NCBI RefSeq assembly: GCF_023015905.1
Contig: NZ_JALKBD010000036.1
Coordinates: forward strand, 1 to 36,286
DNA: 36,286 nucleotides
From: Arenibacter sp. F20364
Lineage (GTDB): Bacteria; Bacteroidota; Bacteroidia; Flavobacteriales; Flavobacteriaceae
Reading direction: 5' to 3'
A program made the position numbers and the translations under genes. Shown here piece by piece: positions 7,809 to 15,803 of this stretch (positions are counted from its first letter, which is position 1; each line of letters begins with the position of its first letter). The notes beneath the pieces were generated by a model. The model was not told the origin of the DNA, ran no database searches, and was given only the letters and a program-made list of their open reading frames with translations.

Positions 7809-8481
7809 AAGGTAGTATATTCCCCCATATTGGCAATGTAGCCAGTATTCGGGCCACCACAAAATACTGTCTCGTGAAGCTGCCTCCTCCTCCTTTAATT
7901 TTGGCTCAATAAAGGTTACTTTCGACACGTCAATATGGATTCACTTACATACAGGTACTATACATACAATAACCATGATATGTCTTGCCCGCCTTAACCT
8001 TGTCGCTCTATACCCGTCACCTTCGGAACAACTAGCAAAAGGCGGATTGAAAAAGATTTCTGAATATCTTTCCCGACAGCTCAATTGTTAATCTCAAATA
8101 AAAGTGAGAATTCCTTCTTTACCAAGTTGTATTTAATTAAAATCATTGCCTTAGCTTAATTGTTTCAAAAACATAATCCAAATCTAATTAACTAAAATAT
8201 TCTTCTTTTAAAAGGAGATTTTTTGTACCCCTCACTTCCAACAAATATCCATACGAACTTTTTTATTTGAACCTGAGCTAATTGAATTTTAAGTAGTTTG
8301 TAAATTGGTTGAGCTACTAAGTGAGAAACATGATTGACAGGTACCAATAGAATTCAACTGGATGCTTAAGCTATGCATATTGGTAATTACACAACTTTTT
8401 ATACGCTGTTCACATCATTTTTTAGGGCAGGGAAAGCTCTTATGGTATATTGTCCGTGAATCAAACCCTTTTGATAAAATT
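7809..8481. other. Long intergenic stretch, nothing identified
   Basis: Between the lectin-like gene and the LytTR regulator there is no convincing frame on either strand. The in-frame extension of the regulator upstream of 8482 is not protein-like for a receiver. No hairpin followed by a T-run, no RNA gene and no repeat shared with other parts of the window was found. Confidence 0.5.
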
Positions 8482-9174
8482 ATGAAACTACGAAGTATAA
8501 TAGTAGATGATTCGGCCATGCAGCGGATGGCAATATCCCAAATGGTCAACAATCATCCAAGCCTAGTACTTGTATCTGAATATAGCAATGCTATTGAAGC
8601 AAATAACGGTATCAAAAATAATGAAATCGACCTGATTTTTCTCGATGTGGAAATGCCCATAATCACCGGCTTTGATTTTTTGGAATCAATGGATAACACT
8701 CCACAGGTCATTTTGATTACAGGCAAACCAGATTACGCACTCAAGGCATTTGAGTATGATGTAACGGACTATCTGTACAAACCTATATCCCAATCGCGTT
8801 TTGATGCAGCCATAAAAAGAGCTGTTGGGAAATATGAGCAAATTTACAGGATCAATGAGGAGGAGGAATTCATTTTTGTAAAAAGTAACTTAAGACAGCG
8901 CAAAATAGTCCTGAACGACATAAAATGGATCGAAGCACTTGGCGATTACATTAAATTAGTGACCAATGAAGGTAATGTCGTCGTACTTTCTACTATGAAG
9001 GCATTTGAACAAAAATTACCAAAGGATAAATTTTTAAGGGTACATAAATCCTATATTGTAAATCTGGAAAAAATCGAAAAGTTCAATAGCAGAACCATAG
9101 AGGTAGAGGGAAGTCAGGTACCGTTGAGCAGAAATAAAAAAACAGAGCTGGAAGAGGCACTTGAAAATAATTAA
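8482..9174 (+). CDS. LytTR-family response regulator
   Basis: The chosen start is the ATG at 8482, giving 230 aa that begin directly with the receiver strand (MKLRSIIVDDSAMQ). An upstream ATG at 8362 would add 40 residues that no receiver needs. The receiver has the acidic pair Asp9/Asp10, phospho-acceptor Asp55 (FLDVEMP), Thr80 and Lys100 (YLYKPI). Residues about 128-228 form a LytTR DNA-binding domain (FIFVKSNL, IKWIEALGDYIKL, FLRVHKSYIVNLEKI, VPLSRN). Such regulators are usually paired with an HisKA-less LytS-like sensor kinase. None is adjacent, so the partner is elsewhere. Confidence 0.92.
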   Translation: MKLRSIIVDDSAMQRMAISQMVNNHPSLVLVSEYSNAIEANNGIKNNEIDLIFLDVEMPIITGFDFLESMDNTPQVILITGKPDYALKAFEYDVTDYLYKPISQSRFDAAIKRAVGKYEQIYRINEEEEFIFVKSNLRQRKIVLNDIKWIEALGDYIKLVTNEGNVVVLSTMKAFEQKLPKDKFLRVHKSYIVNLEKIEKFNSRTIEVEGSQVPLSRNKKTELEEALENN

Positions 9175-9255
9175 TAAGTTTAGTCCTATTGAAATACCGT
9201 TCAACAAACAGTTACCGCTCTCCTACTCTCCACTATTTCAAATTGACAATGGCAT

Positions 9256-9627
9256 TCACTTGGAAAATTTCTGCATTAACTTAACGATTTTCTCATAAGT
9301 TAGAGGCTTTTCCATATAAGCAATTACGCAAGAATAATTTTCCGCCCTTTTCTGTTCAATTAGGACGTGTAGAGGATGTGAGAATTACAACCTTGATGTC
9401 TTTGCAAAATACCTTGGATTTAATTTCATCCAAGAATTCCCTTCCGTCCATAACCGGCATATTGATATCAAGAAAGATAAGGTCGGGATATTTCTTTTCA
9501 ATATATTTGCATGCCTCCATCCCGTTCAGCACCCCCCGTCCACTAATTCAAAACCTGCACTTTTCAGTATCATCCTGGATATGAAGTTTGATGTTTCATC
9601 GTCTTCTACCAGTAATACCTTAAACAT
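9256..9627 (-). pseudogene. Receiver-domain response regulator broken by two frameshifts
   Basis: Read from the ATG at 9627, the minus strand encodes MFKVLLVEDDETSNF and onward to FELVD, then hits a stop after a run of six G (around 9527-9535). In another frame it continues as GMEACKYIEKKYPDL, IFLDINMPVMDGREF (phospho-acceptor Asp) and VVILTSSTRPN. A second shift near 9370 is needed to read the rest, CVIAYMEKPLTYEKIVKLMQ, to a TGA at 9256. Together these form a normal single-domain receiver of about 123 residues. The start overlaps the stop of the kinase gene (9620-9622), as for a coupled kinase-receiver pair. It is either a decayed gene or has two base-call errors; one shift lies in a homopolymer, which makes an error possible there. 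Confidence 0.75.
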
Positions 9628-10815
9628 TTTTTCCATTATTTAAATGTATGGTGAACAATGCTCCTTCATTAGGGCTGCTAATGACTTCGACCTTTCCACC
9701 ATGTGTCTCAACAATGGACTTAACAATGTATAGGCCAACGCCTACTCCCTCTACTTGAGGGTGCAAGCGCTTAAATAGACCGTACACTTTTTCTCCCTGT
9801 TTTTCAGCGTCAAAACCAAGTCCGTTGTCCTTTACTTTCAGACAAACACTTCCGTTGATCTTTCTCGTTTTCACTTCAATTTTTAGTAACCTATCCGGGC
9901 TTTTGAATTTCATCGAATTGGTAAGTAGGTTATGTAGGATACGATTTAAATGCAACAGTGGGTATTCAATTTCAGGACATTCCGAAAAGTCTACTTCCAT
10001 GGTGGTATTTGTAGCGTTAAGTTGATCAAGAATGCTCTGTTCTACTTCATTAAATACCCTTTTGAATTCCAGTAGTTCCTTCTTGTCCTTTAAAGTTGTC
10101 TTAAAGTTGATTACATCGTTTAGGGAGAAAACCTTTTTATAAACCTGTTCAATGTTATTTTTTAATTTATAAAACAATTCAATATCCTTGTCGCCTTGAA
10201 TACTATGCGTATCTATCATTTCAATTAACACGTTGAGATTGGTGACAGGTGCTTTCAAATTGTGCGCGGCCACATAGGACAACTCTTCCAATTCCCTATT
10301 CTTAATTTCAATTTGTTTGGCGTACAGTTCCACTTTGGTTATCTCTTCTTCCAAGGCTGAATTTAACTTCTGCATTTTTTCTTCCGCCTGCTTACGATCA
10401 GTGATGTTTTGAATGTGGACATGTACTATGGGTCTATCCTCAACTATATACATACAGGGCGTGATATCTGCAATAAAAACCGACCCGTCCTTACGCCTAA
10501 ACTTTTTTTCAACGGTCAACTTTTTCTTTTCTTCCTTTTTTCTCTAACCGGATCTGAAGGCTCCTGATCATCTTTGTAATGTAGATCTATTAGTTCCTTC
10601 TTGAGTAGTTCATTTCTGGAGTAACCAAATTCTTTGACAGCACTGTCGTTCGCTTCAATAATACGCATGTCCATATTATGGACTATTTTTGGAAAAATGG
10701 AATATTTGAAAACCTGTTTGTAAATATTATTACTGTTTTTAACTTGCATATATTCTTCAAATGGATTTGTATTATCTGAATCATCTTTTTCATTCATTTC
10801 CTTATTTAAGTCCAT
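9620..10815 (-). pseudogene. PAS-domain sensor histidine kinase split by a frameshift
   Basis: Two minus-strand frames make one kinase. 10516-10815 encodes an N-terminal PAS half (FKYSIFPKIVHNMDMRI, ANDSAVKEFGYSRNELL) and stops after KKRKS. 9620-10519 continues with KKFRRKDGSVFIADI, a linker coiled coil, the H-box YVAAHNLKAPVTNLN, the N-box LNRILHNLLTNSMKF, and ATP-binding boxes KVKDNGLGFD and GVGVGLYIVKSI. Adding one base to the A6 run near 10545 would join them into about 399 aa. No transmembrane segment is present, so the kinase would be cytoplasmic. Its stop overlaps the receiver start at 9627. The downstream half could still be made from the TTG used at 10519. Either a decayed gene or a sequencing error. 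Confidence 0.8.
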
Positions 10816-11215
10816 TTTTATGATTTTTATAAATCTCTGTGGTCAGAAATCTATTCGTTTTTACACTATATTTAGGCAAAATATTAATTTCTATTGTGAC
10901 TAACAGTTTTTCTTGTTCATTGTCCCAATCAAAGCATTCCTTGTTTTTGATCCCTAAGAGTATCCAAAATAGTTAATTTTAAATAAATGGAATATTGTAA
11001 TGTGTACCCAATAATCCAAATACTCAAACCTTTCAGCGAATTTCTATGGGGATGAATCTATATAGTCATTATTTTGAGGTCAATAGTATAGGTAGCCATG
11101 AATTCCGGATATTATTTTGGATAAATTTTTGAAATCGGGGATTACATAGGGAACGATCGGTCTTCCATCTGGAGGTAAATTGTTGATGAAATGTATAAAG
11201 CTATTGTAAGTTATT
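10816..11215. other. Intergenic stretch between divergent signalling genes
   Basis: The stretch separates the minus-strand kinase from the plus-strand receiver and should hold both promoters. No good TTTG/TAnnTTTG pair was identified, and there is no frame, hairpin or repeat worth reporting. Confidence 0.4.
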
Positions 11216-11617
11216 ATGAGAGAAGAAACCCTATGGATTATTGATGATGATATGGTATCACAATTTGCTATGAAGTATAAGATCGGGCAATCCTACCCCA
11301 ACAATAGGGTAAATACCTTTTATTCCGTTCAAGAGGCATTAGACGCATTAAAGGCATGTATGAATGGTAAAATGGAATTTCCAGAAAAGGTTTTATTGGA
11401 CTTAGGCTTACCAGTGTTGACAGGGTGGCACTTTCTGGTAGAACTGGAAAAATTTCAAGGAAGTATTAGCCCGTTCGAGATTTATATCGTTTCCGCATTT
11501 TCTAATTCAACGGACCGTCAGCGAGCTAAGAATCATTCTTTGGTCAAGGGCTATTTTGAAAAGCCATTGGATAACTTTGCTGTAGAGCAAATATTTATGA
11601 CCCGGCAGAATGAATGA
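11216..11617 (+). CDS. Single-domain response regulator (receiver only)
   Basis: The 133-aa protein is a lone CheY-like receiver with acidic residues Asp10-Asp12 (WIIDDDMVSQF), phospho-acceptor Asp62 (LLDLGLPVLTGW), Ser93 in the switch position (IYIVSAFSNS) and Lys116 (GYFEKPLDN). All key residues are intact, unlike the other two receiver genes nearby. There is no output domain, so it must act by protein contact or pass on phosphate. The WIIDDD start and TGWHFL after the Asp are typical of flavobacterial receivers that work with PAS kinases. The broken kinase upstream on the opposite strand is a possible former partner. Confidence 0.9.
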   Translation: MREETLWIIDDDMVSQFAMKYKIGQSYPNNRVNTFYSVQEALDALKACMNGKMEFPEKVLLDLGLPVLTGWHFLVELEKFQGSISPFEIYIVSAFSNSTDRQRAKNHSLVKGYFEKPLDNFAVEQIFMTRQNE

Positions 11618-11658
11618 TGTTTAGGCTCTTCTTTTGCCAACTGGGACAATAGTGATAC

Positions 11659-12405
11659 TCAGTCTTTCCAGTTCTGCAGGCGATCAAGGTATAGGTAGCC
11701 CTCCACGAACTTTCTGTGTTCAGGACCGGCCATTTTTTCCAATAAGTTCAAAGCGGATATATAACTTGCCATATTACCGTTCGAGGAACTAAATTTTCCA
11801 TCTTCTACAAAGGTCAGCAAACTGTCGTCCTGTACCTTTAGATTTGGGTAATCCTTTTGCAATTGATTGCCCCCGCCTATCCAGGTAACAATTTTATGTC
11901 CATCTGCAATACCCGTTTTTCCTATTAATTGGGCTCCGGCACAATTACTTACCGTGTATAAGGTCTCTTTATTTTTCTCCCTTATAAAATCTACGACTTT
12001 CTCATTATGCACCTGGGCGTACATGTCATAAGCACTGGGCACAAACAAGGCTGTAAGTCGTGGGCAGTTTTCAAAAGTATAATCGGGAATAAACCTCATA
12101 CCTTCCTCTGTAGTTATCGGACTGTTGGTTTCTGCAATGGTAACAACATTAAAAAGCTGCTTGCCATCAATACTCGGTTTGGCAAAAACATCGGAAGTTG
12201 CAATCACTTCAGTTTGTAGAACGCCATTGAACATCAGGAGCCCGATAGTTGGCAATTCTTTTTTGAAAGGTTTTAGGTGTTTTGTCAAGGTATCCAACGA
12301 AACATTGGTGGGATGTAAATTCGAAGCATTGGATTTGGATTTGTCAGTATGGCAACCTGCCACAGCAGCTAAAAACAGAAGTAGTATTATAAATTGCGTT
12401 TTCAT
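11659..12405 (-). CDS. DJ-1/PfpI-family lipoprotein
   Basis: This 248-aa protein has a lipoprotein signal peptide (FIILLLFLAAVAGC, lipid-anchored Cys18), so it should be attached to a membrane on the periplasmic or outer face. The rest is a class I glutamine-amidotransferase-like DJ-1/PfpI fold, with the conserved acidic Glu66 (GVLQTEVIATSDVF) and the nucleophile elbow with Cys155 (TVSNCAGAQLIGK) before DGHKIVTW. Family members act as chaperones, glyoxalases, isocyanide hydratases or peptidases; which one cannot be told. Lipid anchoring is unusual for the family. It lies 6 bp downstream of the dehydrogenase gene stop, so the two are probably co-transcribed. Confidence 0.85.
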   Translation of the reverse strand: MKTQFIILLLFLAAVAGCHTDKSKSNASNLHPTNVSLDTLTKHLKPFKKELPTIGLLMFNGVLQTEVIATSDVFAKPSIDGKQLFNVVTIAETNSPITTEEGMRFIPDYTFENCPRLTALFVPSAYDMYAQVHNEKVVDFIREKNKETLYTVSNCAGAQLIGKTGIADGHKIVTWIGGGNQLQKDYPNLKVQDDSLLTFVEDGKFSSSNGNMASYISALNLLEKMAGPEHRKFVEGYLYLDRLQNWKD

Positions 12406-12411
12406 ATTACT

Positions 12412-13683
12412 TTAATTAATTTGTTTTTTTTCGTTTGGCTTGATGATCATTCTAAAATATTGATCCTTATAGATGTAGTAACCGATCCAATTGACCAGTG
12501 TGCGAAATTTATTTTTAAAATTTACCAGCCCCATGATATGTACCAAAATCCAAATAAGCCAGGCAATAAATCCTTTTATGAAATACTTTTCTTTTGGCAA
12601 ATCAAAAACAGCCTTATTCCTACCAATTATTGCCAAAGAACCTTTGTTTTTGTATGCGAAAGGAGTCCATTGACCTTGGTCTTTCTCCAAATTAATGGCT
12701 AAATTTTTGGCCTGTTGGATTGCTGGTTGGGCTAATTGGGGATGACCTTCTGGATATTCATTATCTCCAATAACCAACGCACAGTCTCCTAAGGCATAGA
12801 CATTATCATATCCTTTGACCAGATTAAAATTGTTGGTACTTAATCGCTTGCCATTGCCAAAGCTGTCCGGTGAAAAGCCATCGAATGCCTTTGCTGTTAC
12901 CCCCGCTGCCCATATCAAATTTTTGGATTCGATTTTACTACCATTGGAAAGTAGAACAATATCATCCATAAAATCTTTTACTAAACAGTTAAGTTTTATT
13001 TCTACACCTAATTCAAGGAGCTTGGCATGCGTATAGTTTTGGGAATTTTTTGACATGGTGTTCAAAACTGTATTTTGACCATCTATCAGATAAATTTTCC
13101 CTAAATCACTTTCGTTCAATTCTGGATAATCCTTTTTTATTATCGAGGATTTCATTTCAGCCAGTATGCCCGATAGCTCCACTCCTGTTGGCCCGGCTCC
13201 AGCGATTACAAAAGTCAACAATCTTTTTCGTTCCTCCTGGTCATCTTGTCTTGTGGCCCGGTCCAATCGCGTGAGAATAGTATTTCGCAAGGTCAAGGCA
13301 TCACTTATGGTTTTCATGGGCAAACTAAATTTTTCAATGTTTTTGTTGCCAAAAAAACTACTTTCCGTACCCGTAGCCATTACCAAAATGTCATAGTACA
13401 ATTCCCCATTGCTCAATATAATTTTGTTTTCACCTGGAACAACCTTAATTAAACTTCCCAGCCGAAATCTAGTGTTTTTTAAATTCCTTAATATTTTTCT
13501 AAATGGATAGCTGATTGCAGAAGGTTCCATAAAACCCGTAGAAACCTGATAGATCAAAGGTGGAAAAAAATTATAATTATTTGCATCTACCAATATGGTG
13601 TCGTAGCTGGGCGAATTCCCAATTCTTTTGATCAACTCCAAGCCTGCAAATCCTCCACCCACAATTATTAGTGATTTTTTCAT
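12412..13683 (-). CDS. ndh: Type II NADH:quinone dehydrogenase-like FAD/NAD oxidoreductase
   Basis: From the ATG at 13683 the protein is 423 aa and starts directly with the FAD-binding strand (MKKSLIIVGGGFAGLELIKR, GGGFAG at 9-14). A longer start at 13704 would put seven extra residues before it. The NADH-binding motif AGAGPTGVEL is at 161-170, and the second FAD motif (VYALGDCA) lies late in the chain. The C-terminal tail (FIAWLIWILVHIMGLVNF) is hydrophobic and amphipathic, as needed for NDH-2 to sit on the cytoplasmic face of the membrane. NDH-2 passes electrons from NADH to quinone without pumping protons. A Crp/Fnr-type gene lies just upstream, with a dyad between them. The symbol is by family resemblance. 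Confidence 0.88.
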   Translation of the reverse strand: MKKSLIIVGGGFAGLELIKRIGNSPSYDTILVDANNYNFFPPLIYQVSTGFMEPSAISYPFRKILRNLKNTRFRLGSLIKVVPGENKIILSNGELYYDILVMATGTESSFFGNKNIEKFSLPMKTISDALTLRNTILTRLDRATRQDDQEERKRLLTFVIAGAGPTGVELSGILAEMKSSIIKKDYPELNESDLGKIYLIDGQNTVLNTMSKNSQNYTHAKLLELGVEIKLNCLVKDFMDDIVLLSNGSKIESKNLIWAAGVTAKAFDGFSPDSFGNGKRLSTNNFNLVKGYDNVYALGDCALVIGDNEYPEGHPQLAQPAIQQAKNLAINLEKDQGQWTPFAYKNKGSLAIIGRNKAVFDLPKEKYFIKGFIAWLIWILVHIMGLVNFKNKFRTLVNWIGYYIYKDQYFRMIIKPNEKKQIN

Positions 13684-13701
13684 TGTGCAGAATTTAGAAA
13701 A

Positions 13702-13709
13702 CAAAGGTC
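13702..13709 (-). promoter_or_regulatory. Possible -7 element of the ndh-like gene
   Basis: Read on the minus strand this is GACCTTTG, matching TAnnTTTG except for the first base. Transcription would start near 13699, about 16 bases before the ATG. The TTGAA-N4-TTCAA dyad would then be centred about 40 bases upstream of that start, the usual place for an activator touching RNA polymerase. Confidence 0.35.
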
Positions 13710-13724
13710 CTGGATCCTTCTTTA

Positions 13725-13752
13725 AAAATTCTTGAACTGGTTCAAGAATTTT
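13725..13752 (-). promoter_or_regulatory. Perfect 13-bp dyad: Fnr-like operator and/or terminator
   Basis: AAAATTCTTGAAC and its exact reverse complement are separated by two bases. The core TTGAACTGGTTCAA has the half-site length and spacing of Crp/Fnr sites (TTGAA-N4-TTCAA against Fnr TTGAT-N4-ATCAA). It overlaps the last codons of the Crp/Fnr gene and lies about 40-70 bases before the ndh-like start. On the minus strand it is followed by TTTTTAAAG, so it could also end transcription of the regulator gene. The two functions need not exclude each other. Confidence 0.6.
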
Positions 13753-14314
13753 CTTTTCTTTTTAATTTACTCACATATTCCTGAGATAACCCTAAGAAAC
13801 TTGCCACTAAATATTGGGGGACATTGTTTACGAAATCTGGAAAGGCTTCCTTAAACCTAAAATAAATTTCCTCCTTCGAATAAATAAATAGATACCTTAT
13901 ACGATTGAGTGAGGCCCCATAGGCTGTTTGATATATTTTTCTGAAATAGGTTTCCATTTTTGGAAATCGGAGTAGTAATTCCTCTTCATTTTTATTGGTT
14001 AGGTGAAGTATGGTCGAGGCTTTGACCGCTTGAATATGGCATTCTGAATCCATATTGTTGTGAAAGGCCAAATAATCTGTAATCCACCAATTCTCGATGG
14101 CAAATTGCAGAGTATGCTCCGTGCCCCCTTCCTCAATAATGTATAAATGAAGACAGCCGCTCAAAACAAAATAGTGGCCTAAGGATTTGCCTCCAGGTTC
14201 ATAAAGTAGTTCTTTTTTTTTGACTGTTTGAGTTTCAAAATATTTGGCAATTTCTTGAAACTCATTTTGGTCAATTTCGGTGTATTTATTGATGTGCTCG
14301 AATAGCTGATGCAT
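13742..14314 (-). CDS. Crp/Fnr-family transcriptional regulator
   Basis: From the ATG at 14314 the protein is 190 aa. An alternative ATG at 14335 would lie inside the predicted -7 element, so the shorter start is preferred. The N-terminal half is a cyclic-nucleotide-binding-type beta barrel (KELLYEPGGKSLGHYFVLSGCL, LHLYIIEEGGTEHTLQF). The C-terminus has the DNA-binding helix VASFLGLSQEYVSKLKRK. In the recognition helix Glu and Ser occupy the places used by E. coli Fnr (Glu209, Ser212), with Lys for Arg213. No Cys cluster for an iron-sulfur centre is seen, so direct oxygen sensing like Fnr is unlikely. It is probably a regulator of the ndh-like gene downstream. Confidence 0.88.
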   Translation of the reverse strand: MHQLFEHINKYTEIDQNEFQEIAKYFETQTVKKKELLYEPGGKSLGHYFVLSGCLHLYIIEEGGTEHTLQFAIENWWITDYLAFHNNMDSECHIQAVKASTILHLTNKNEEELLLRFPKMETYFRKIYQTAYGASLNRIRYLFIYSKEEIYFRFKEAFPDFVNNVPQYLVASFLGLSQEYVSKLKRKENS

Positions 14315-14332
14315 ATTATCTTTCACAATTAT

Positions 14333-14340
14333 CAAAGTTA
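14333..14340 (-). promoter_or_regulatory. -7 promoter element of the Crp/Fnr gene
   Basis: On the minus strand it reads TAACTTTG, an exact match to the Bacteroidota -7 consensus TAnnTTTG. The predicted transcript start leaves about 15 bases before the ATG at 14314, which supports that start codon. No TTTG -33 box was found at the expected distance. Confidence 0.45.
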
Positions 14341-14411
14341 ATAATATTAGCTCGTTTTCCTTTGTTCCATAATAGTTTTCTCTTTGGTATAGATACCTAA
14401 TGGTAATTGGG

Positions 14412-14434
14412 ATTAGGATGAATTCAATCCTAAT
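14412..14434. promoter_or_regulatory. Inverted repeat, possible operator (copy A)
   Basis: ATTAGGAT (14412-14419) and ATCCTAAT (14427-14434) are exact reverse complements around a 7-base centre. The segment 14413-14424 is the reverse complement of 14510-14521. It lies between the Crp/Fnr gene and the sigma gene, with no T-run after it on either strand, so an operator is more likely than a terminator. Confidence 0.4.
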
Positions 14435-14509
14435 AATGTGGTGATTTTAAATGATTTCAATGTTTCCAAGATTCACAACTTTTAAAAATGTATTTTTTGT
14501 TTGCCAAAT

Positions 14510-14531
14510 AATTCATCCTAAGGATATGAAT
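14510..14531. promoter_or_regulatory. Near-palindrome, possible operator (copy B)
   Basis: AATTCATCCTAA at 14510-14521 repeats copy A in the opposite direction, 85 bases away. It continues to GGATATGAAT, so that ATTCAT and ATGAAT flank CCTAAGGAT in a near-perfect palindrome. Confidence 0.4.
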
Positions 14532-14823
14532 ATGATGATCATTCAACATCAGTAATTAAAATACCGCAATCAATAGGAACTTCTATTTGCCTTTACTATT
14601 TCAACCATGACCACACTTGGTTCTAATTTAAAATGTAACTATTCCTAATAGACCACTAAGTATTTGAACTATTACAAATAGAATTTGGCTATCCGGCTTT
14701 AATTAAAAGGATTCCTTACAAACTTATGTTATATCTTTTTGAAATAAAACGTTGGAAAATGCAATAAATTAAAAATCTTACGTCTTCTTAAACAAAGACC
14801 CCTTTAAAAAGGTATTTAACAAT

Positions 14824-15348
14824 TTGGAATCAGAAAACAGTACAAAGCTGAAAGATTTTTTTGGAAGGGAATATGACTCTCTCAAAAGGTATGTGAACTC
14901 AAAAATAAGTGACACGGCCAATCGAGATGCAGAGGATATTATCCAAGATGTTGCCCTAAAACTTTTTTCAGGGGCGGATAGATATGCACCAATAAATAAT
15001 GTCGCTGGATTTGTTTATAAATCTGTAAGGAACAGAATTATTGATGTCATGCGGAGTACTAAAAATATCAATTCCGCGGATATTGATAATGATCTATTGG
15101 ATTTGGTCGATGTAATTCATCAATCTGCCAATAGTTATTCCTCGGAGGAAACAGTATTGCTTTTAAAAAAATGTATCGATCAGTTAAAACCGGCATATAA
15201 GGACATAATCATCGCCGTTGACTTTGAAGGGTATTCCTATAGGGAAATTGCAAAGGAAACAGGTATTTCTATTGGTACACTCATGTCCAGAAGGCATAGG
15301 GCACTGGGCATATTATATTCTCAAATTGAACAGAAAATAAATAGATAA
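14824..15348 (+). CDS. RNA polymerase sigma-70 family (ECF-type) factor
   Basis: This 174-aa protein starts at TTG (14824); the first in-frame ATG comes far too late to keep the domain. Region 2 is seen as FFGREYDSLKRYVNSKI, DAEDIIQDVALKLF and AGFVYKSVRNRIIDVMRS. Region 4 is CIDQLKPAYKDIIIAVDFEGYSYREIAKETGISIGTLMSRRHRAL. This is the two-domain layout of extracytoplasmic-function sigma factors. No anti-sigma factor of FecR or ZAS type follows. Instead a small membrane protein (18-bp gap) and an HMA-like protein follow, and either could take that role. This arrangement recurs in Flavobacteriia as far as I recall. Confidence 0.9.
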   Translation: MESENSTKLKDFFGREYDSLKRYVNSKISDTANRDAEDIIQDVALKLFSGADRYAPINNVAGFVYKSVRNRIIDVMRSTKNINSADIDNDLLDLVDVIHQSANSYSSEETVLLLKKCIDQLKPAYKDIIIAVDFEGYSYREIAKETGISIGTLMSRRHRALGILYSQIEQKINR

Positions 15349-15366
15349 ATTTAAATTCATTGAACC

Positions 15367-15789
15367 ATGACAAATTTTTTCACGCATAAATTCAGAAAAA
15401 AATCCCCCATTAAAATCATAGGCATGATTGTTTTTGGAACCATTGCCATTGTTGGATTGGCCATTTTATTTGGTTTTGTTCTAATGTGGTTGTGGAACTG
15501 GTTAATGCCGGACATATTTGGATTGACTACAATTACATACTGGCAGGCCGTAGGACTGTTCATTCTTTTGAAGATACTTCTTGGTGGGTGTGGCGGAAGT
15601 AGTGGCGGTAAGAAAAAATCCTCCAAACATAATAATAGAACATGTAAAAATGAATCCAAAACCGATTTTTCAAAATGGAAGCATTATGATAAATTTTGGA
15701 AAGAGGAAGGTGATCAACACTTCAAAGACTATTTAAAAAGGCAGGAAAATCCTTTACAGGATAACGACCCAAAATCAGAGTTGGAATAA
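15367..15789 (+). CDS. Small membrane protein co-transcribed with sigma factor
   Basis: The 140-aa protein has a strongly hydrophobic segment (IIGMIVFGTIAIVGLAILFG, about 17-45), a second one (WQAVGLFILLKILLGG, about 60-76), then a GCGGSSGGKKKSSK turn and a hydrophilic, charged cytoplasmic-type tail (KTDFSKWKHYDKFWKEEGDQHFKDYLKR). The Trp-rich stretch MWLWNWLMPDIFGL joins the two segments. It resembles a conserved flavobacterial family of unknown function found after sigma factor genes. It may hold the sigma factor at the membrane, but this is a guess from gene order. Confidence 0.8.
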   Translation: MTNFFTHKFRKKSPIKIIGMIVFGTIAIVGLAILFGFVLMWLWNWLMPDIFGLTTITYWQAVGLFILLKILLGGCGGSSGGKKKSSKHNNRTCKNESKTDFSKWKHYDKFWKEEGDQHFKDYLKRQENPLQDNDPKSELE

Positions 15790-15803
15790 CACAACATTTT
15801 ATT

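Larger units (their letters stand above)
14336..14823. other. Divergent control region between Crp/Fnr gene and sigma factor
   Basis: The 488-bp AT-rich region has no frame but contains two inverted copies of AATTCATCCTAA (see separate entries). The first copy lies inside an 8-bp inverted repeat (ATTAGGAT ... ATCCTAAT, 14412-14434). The sigma gene leader (about 14730-14823) has a TATCTTTTTG-like stretch near 14733, a weak promoter candidate. Confidence 0.45.

Noticed and set aside
8362..8481. N-terminal extension of the LytTR regulator
   Set aside because: Adds 40 residues before a receiver that is complete from 8482; better explained as untranslated.
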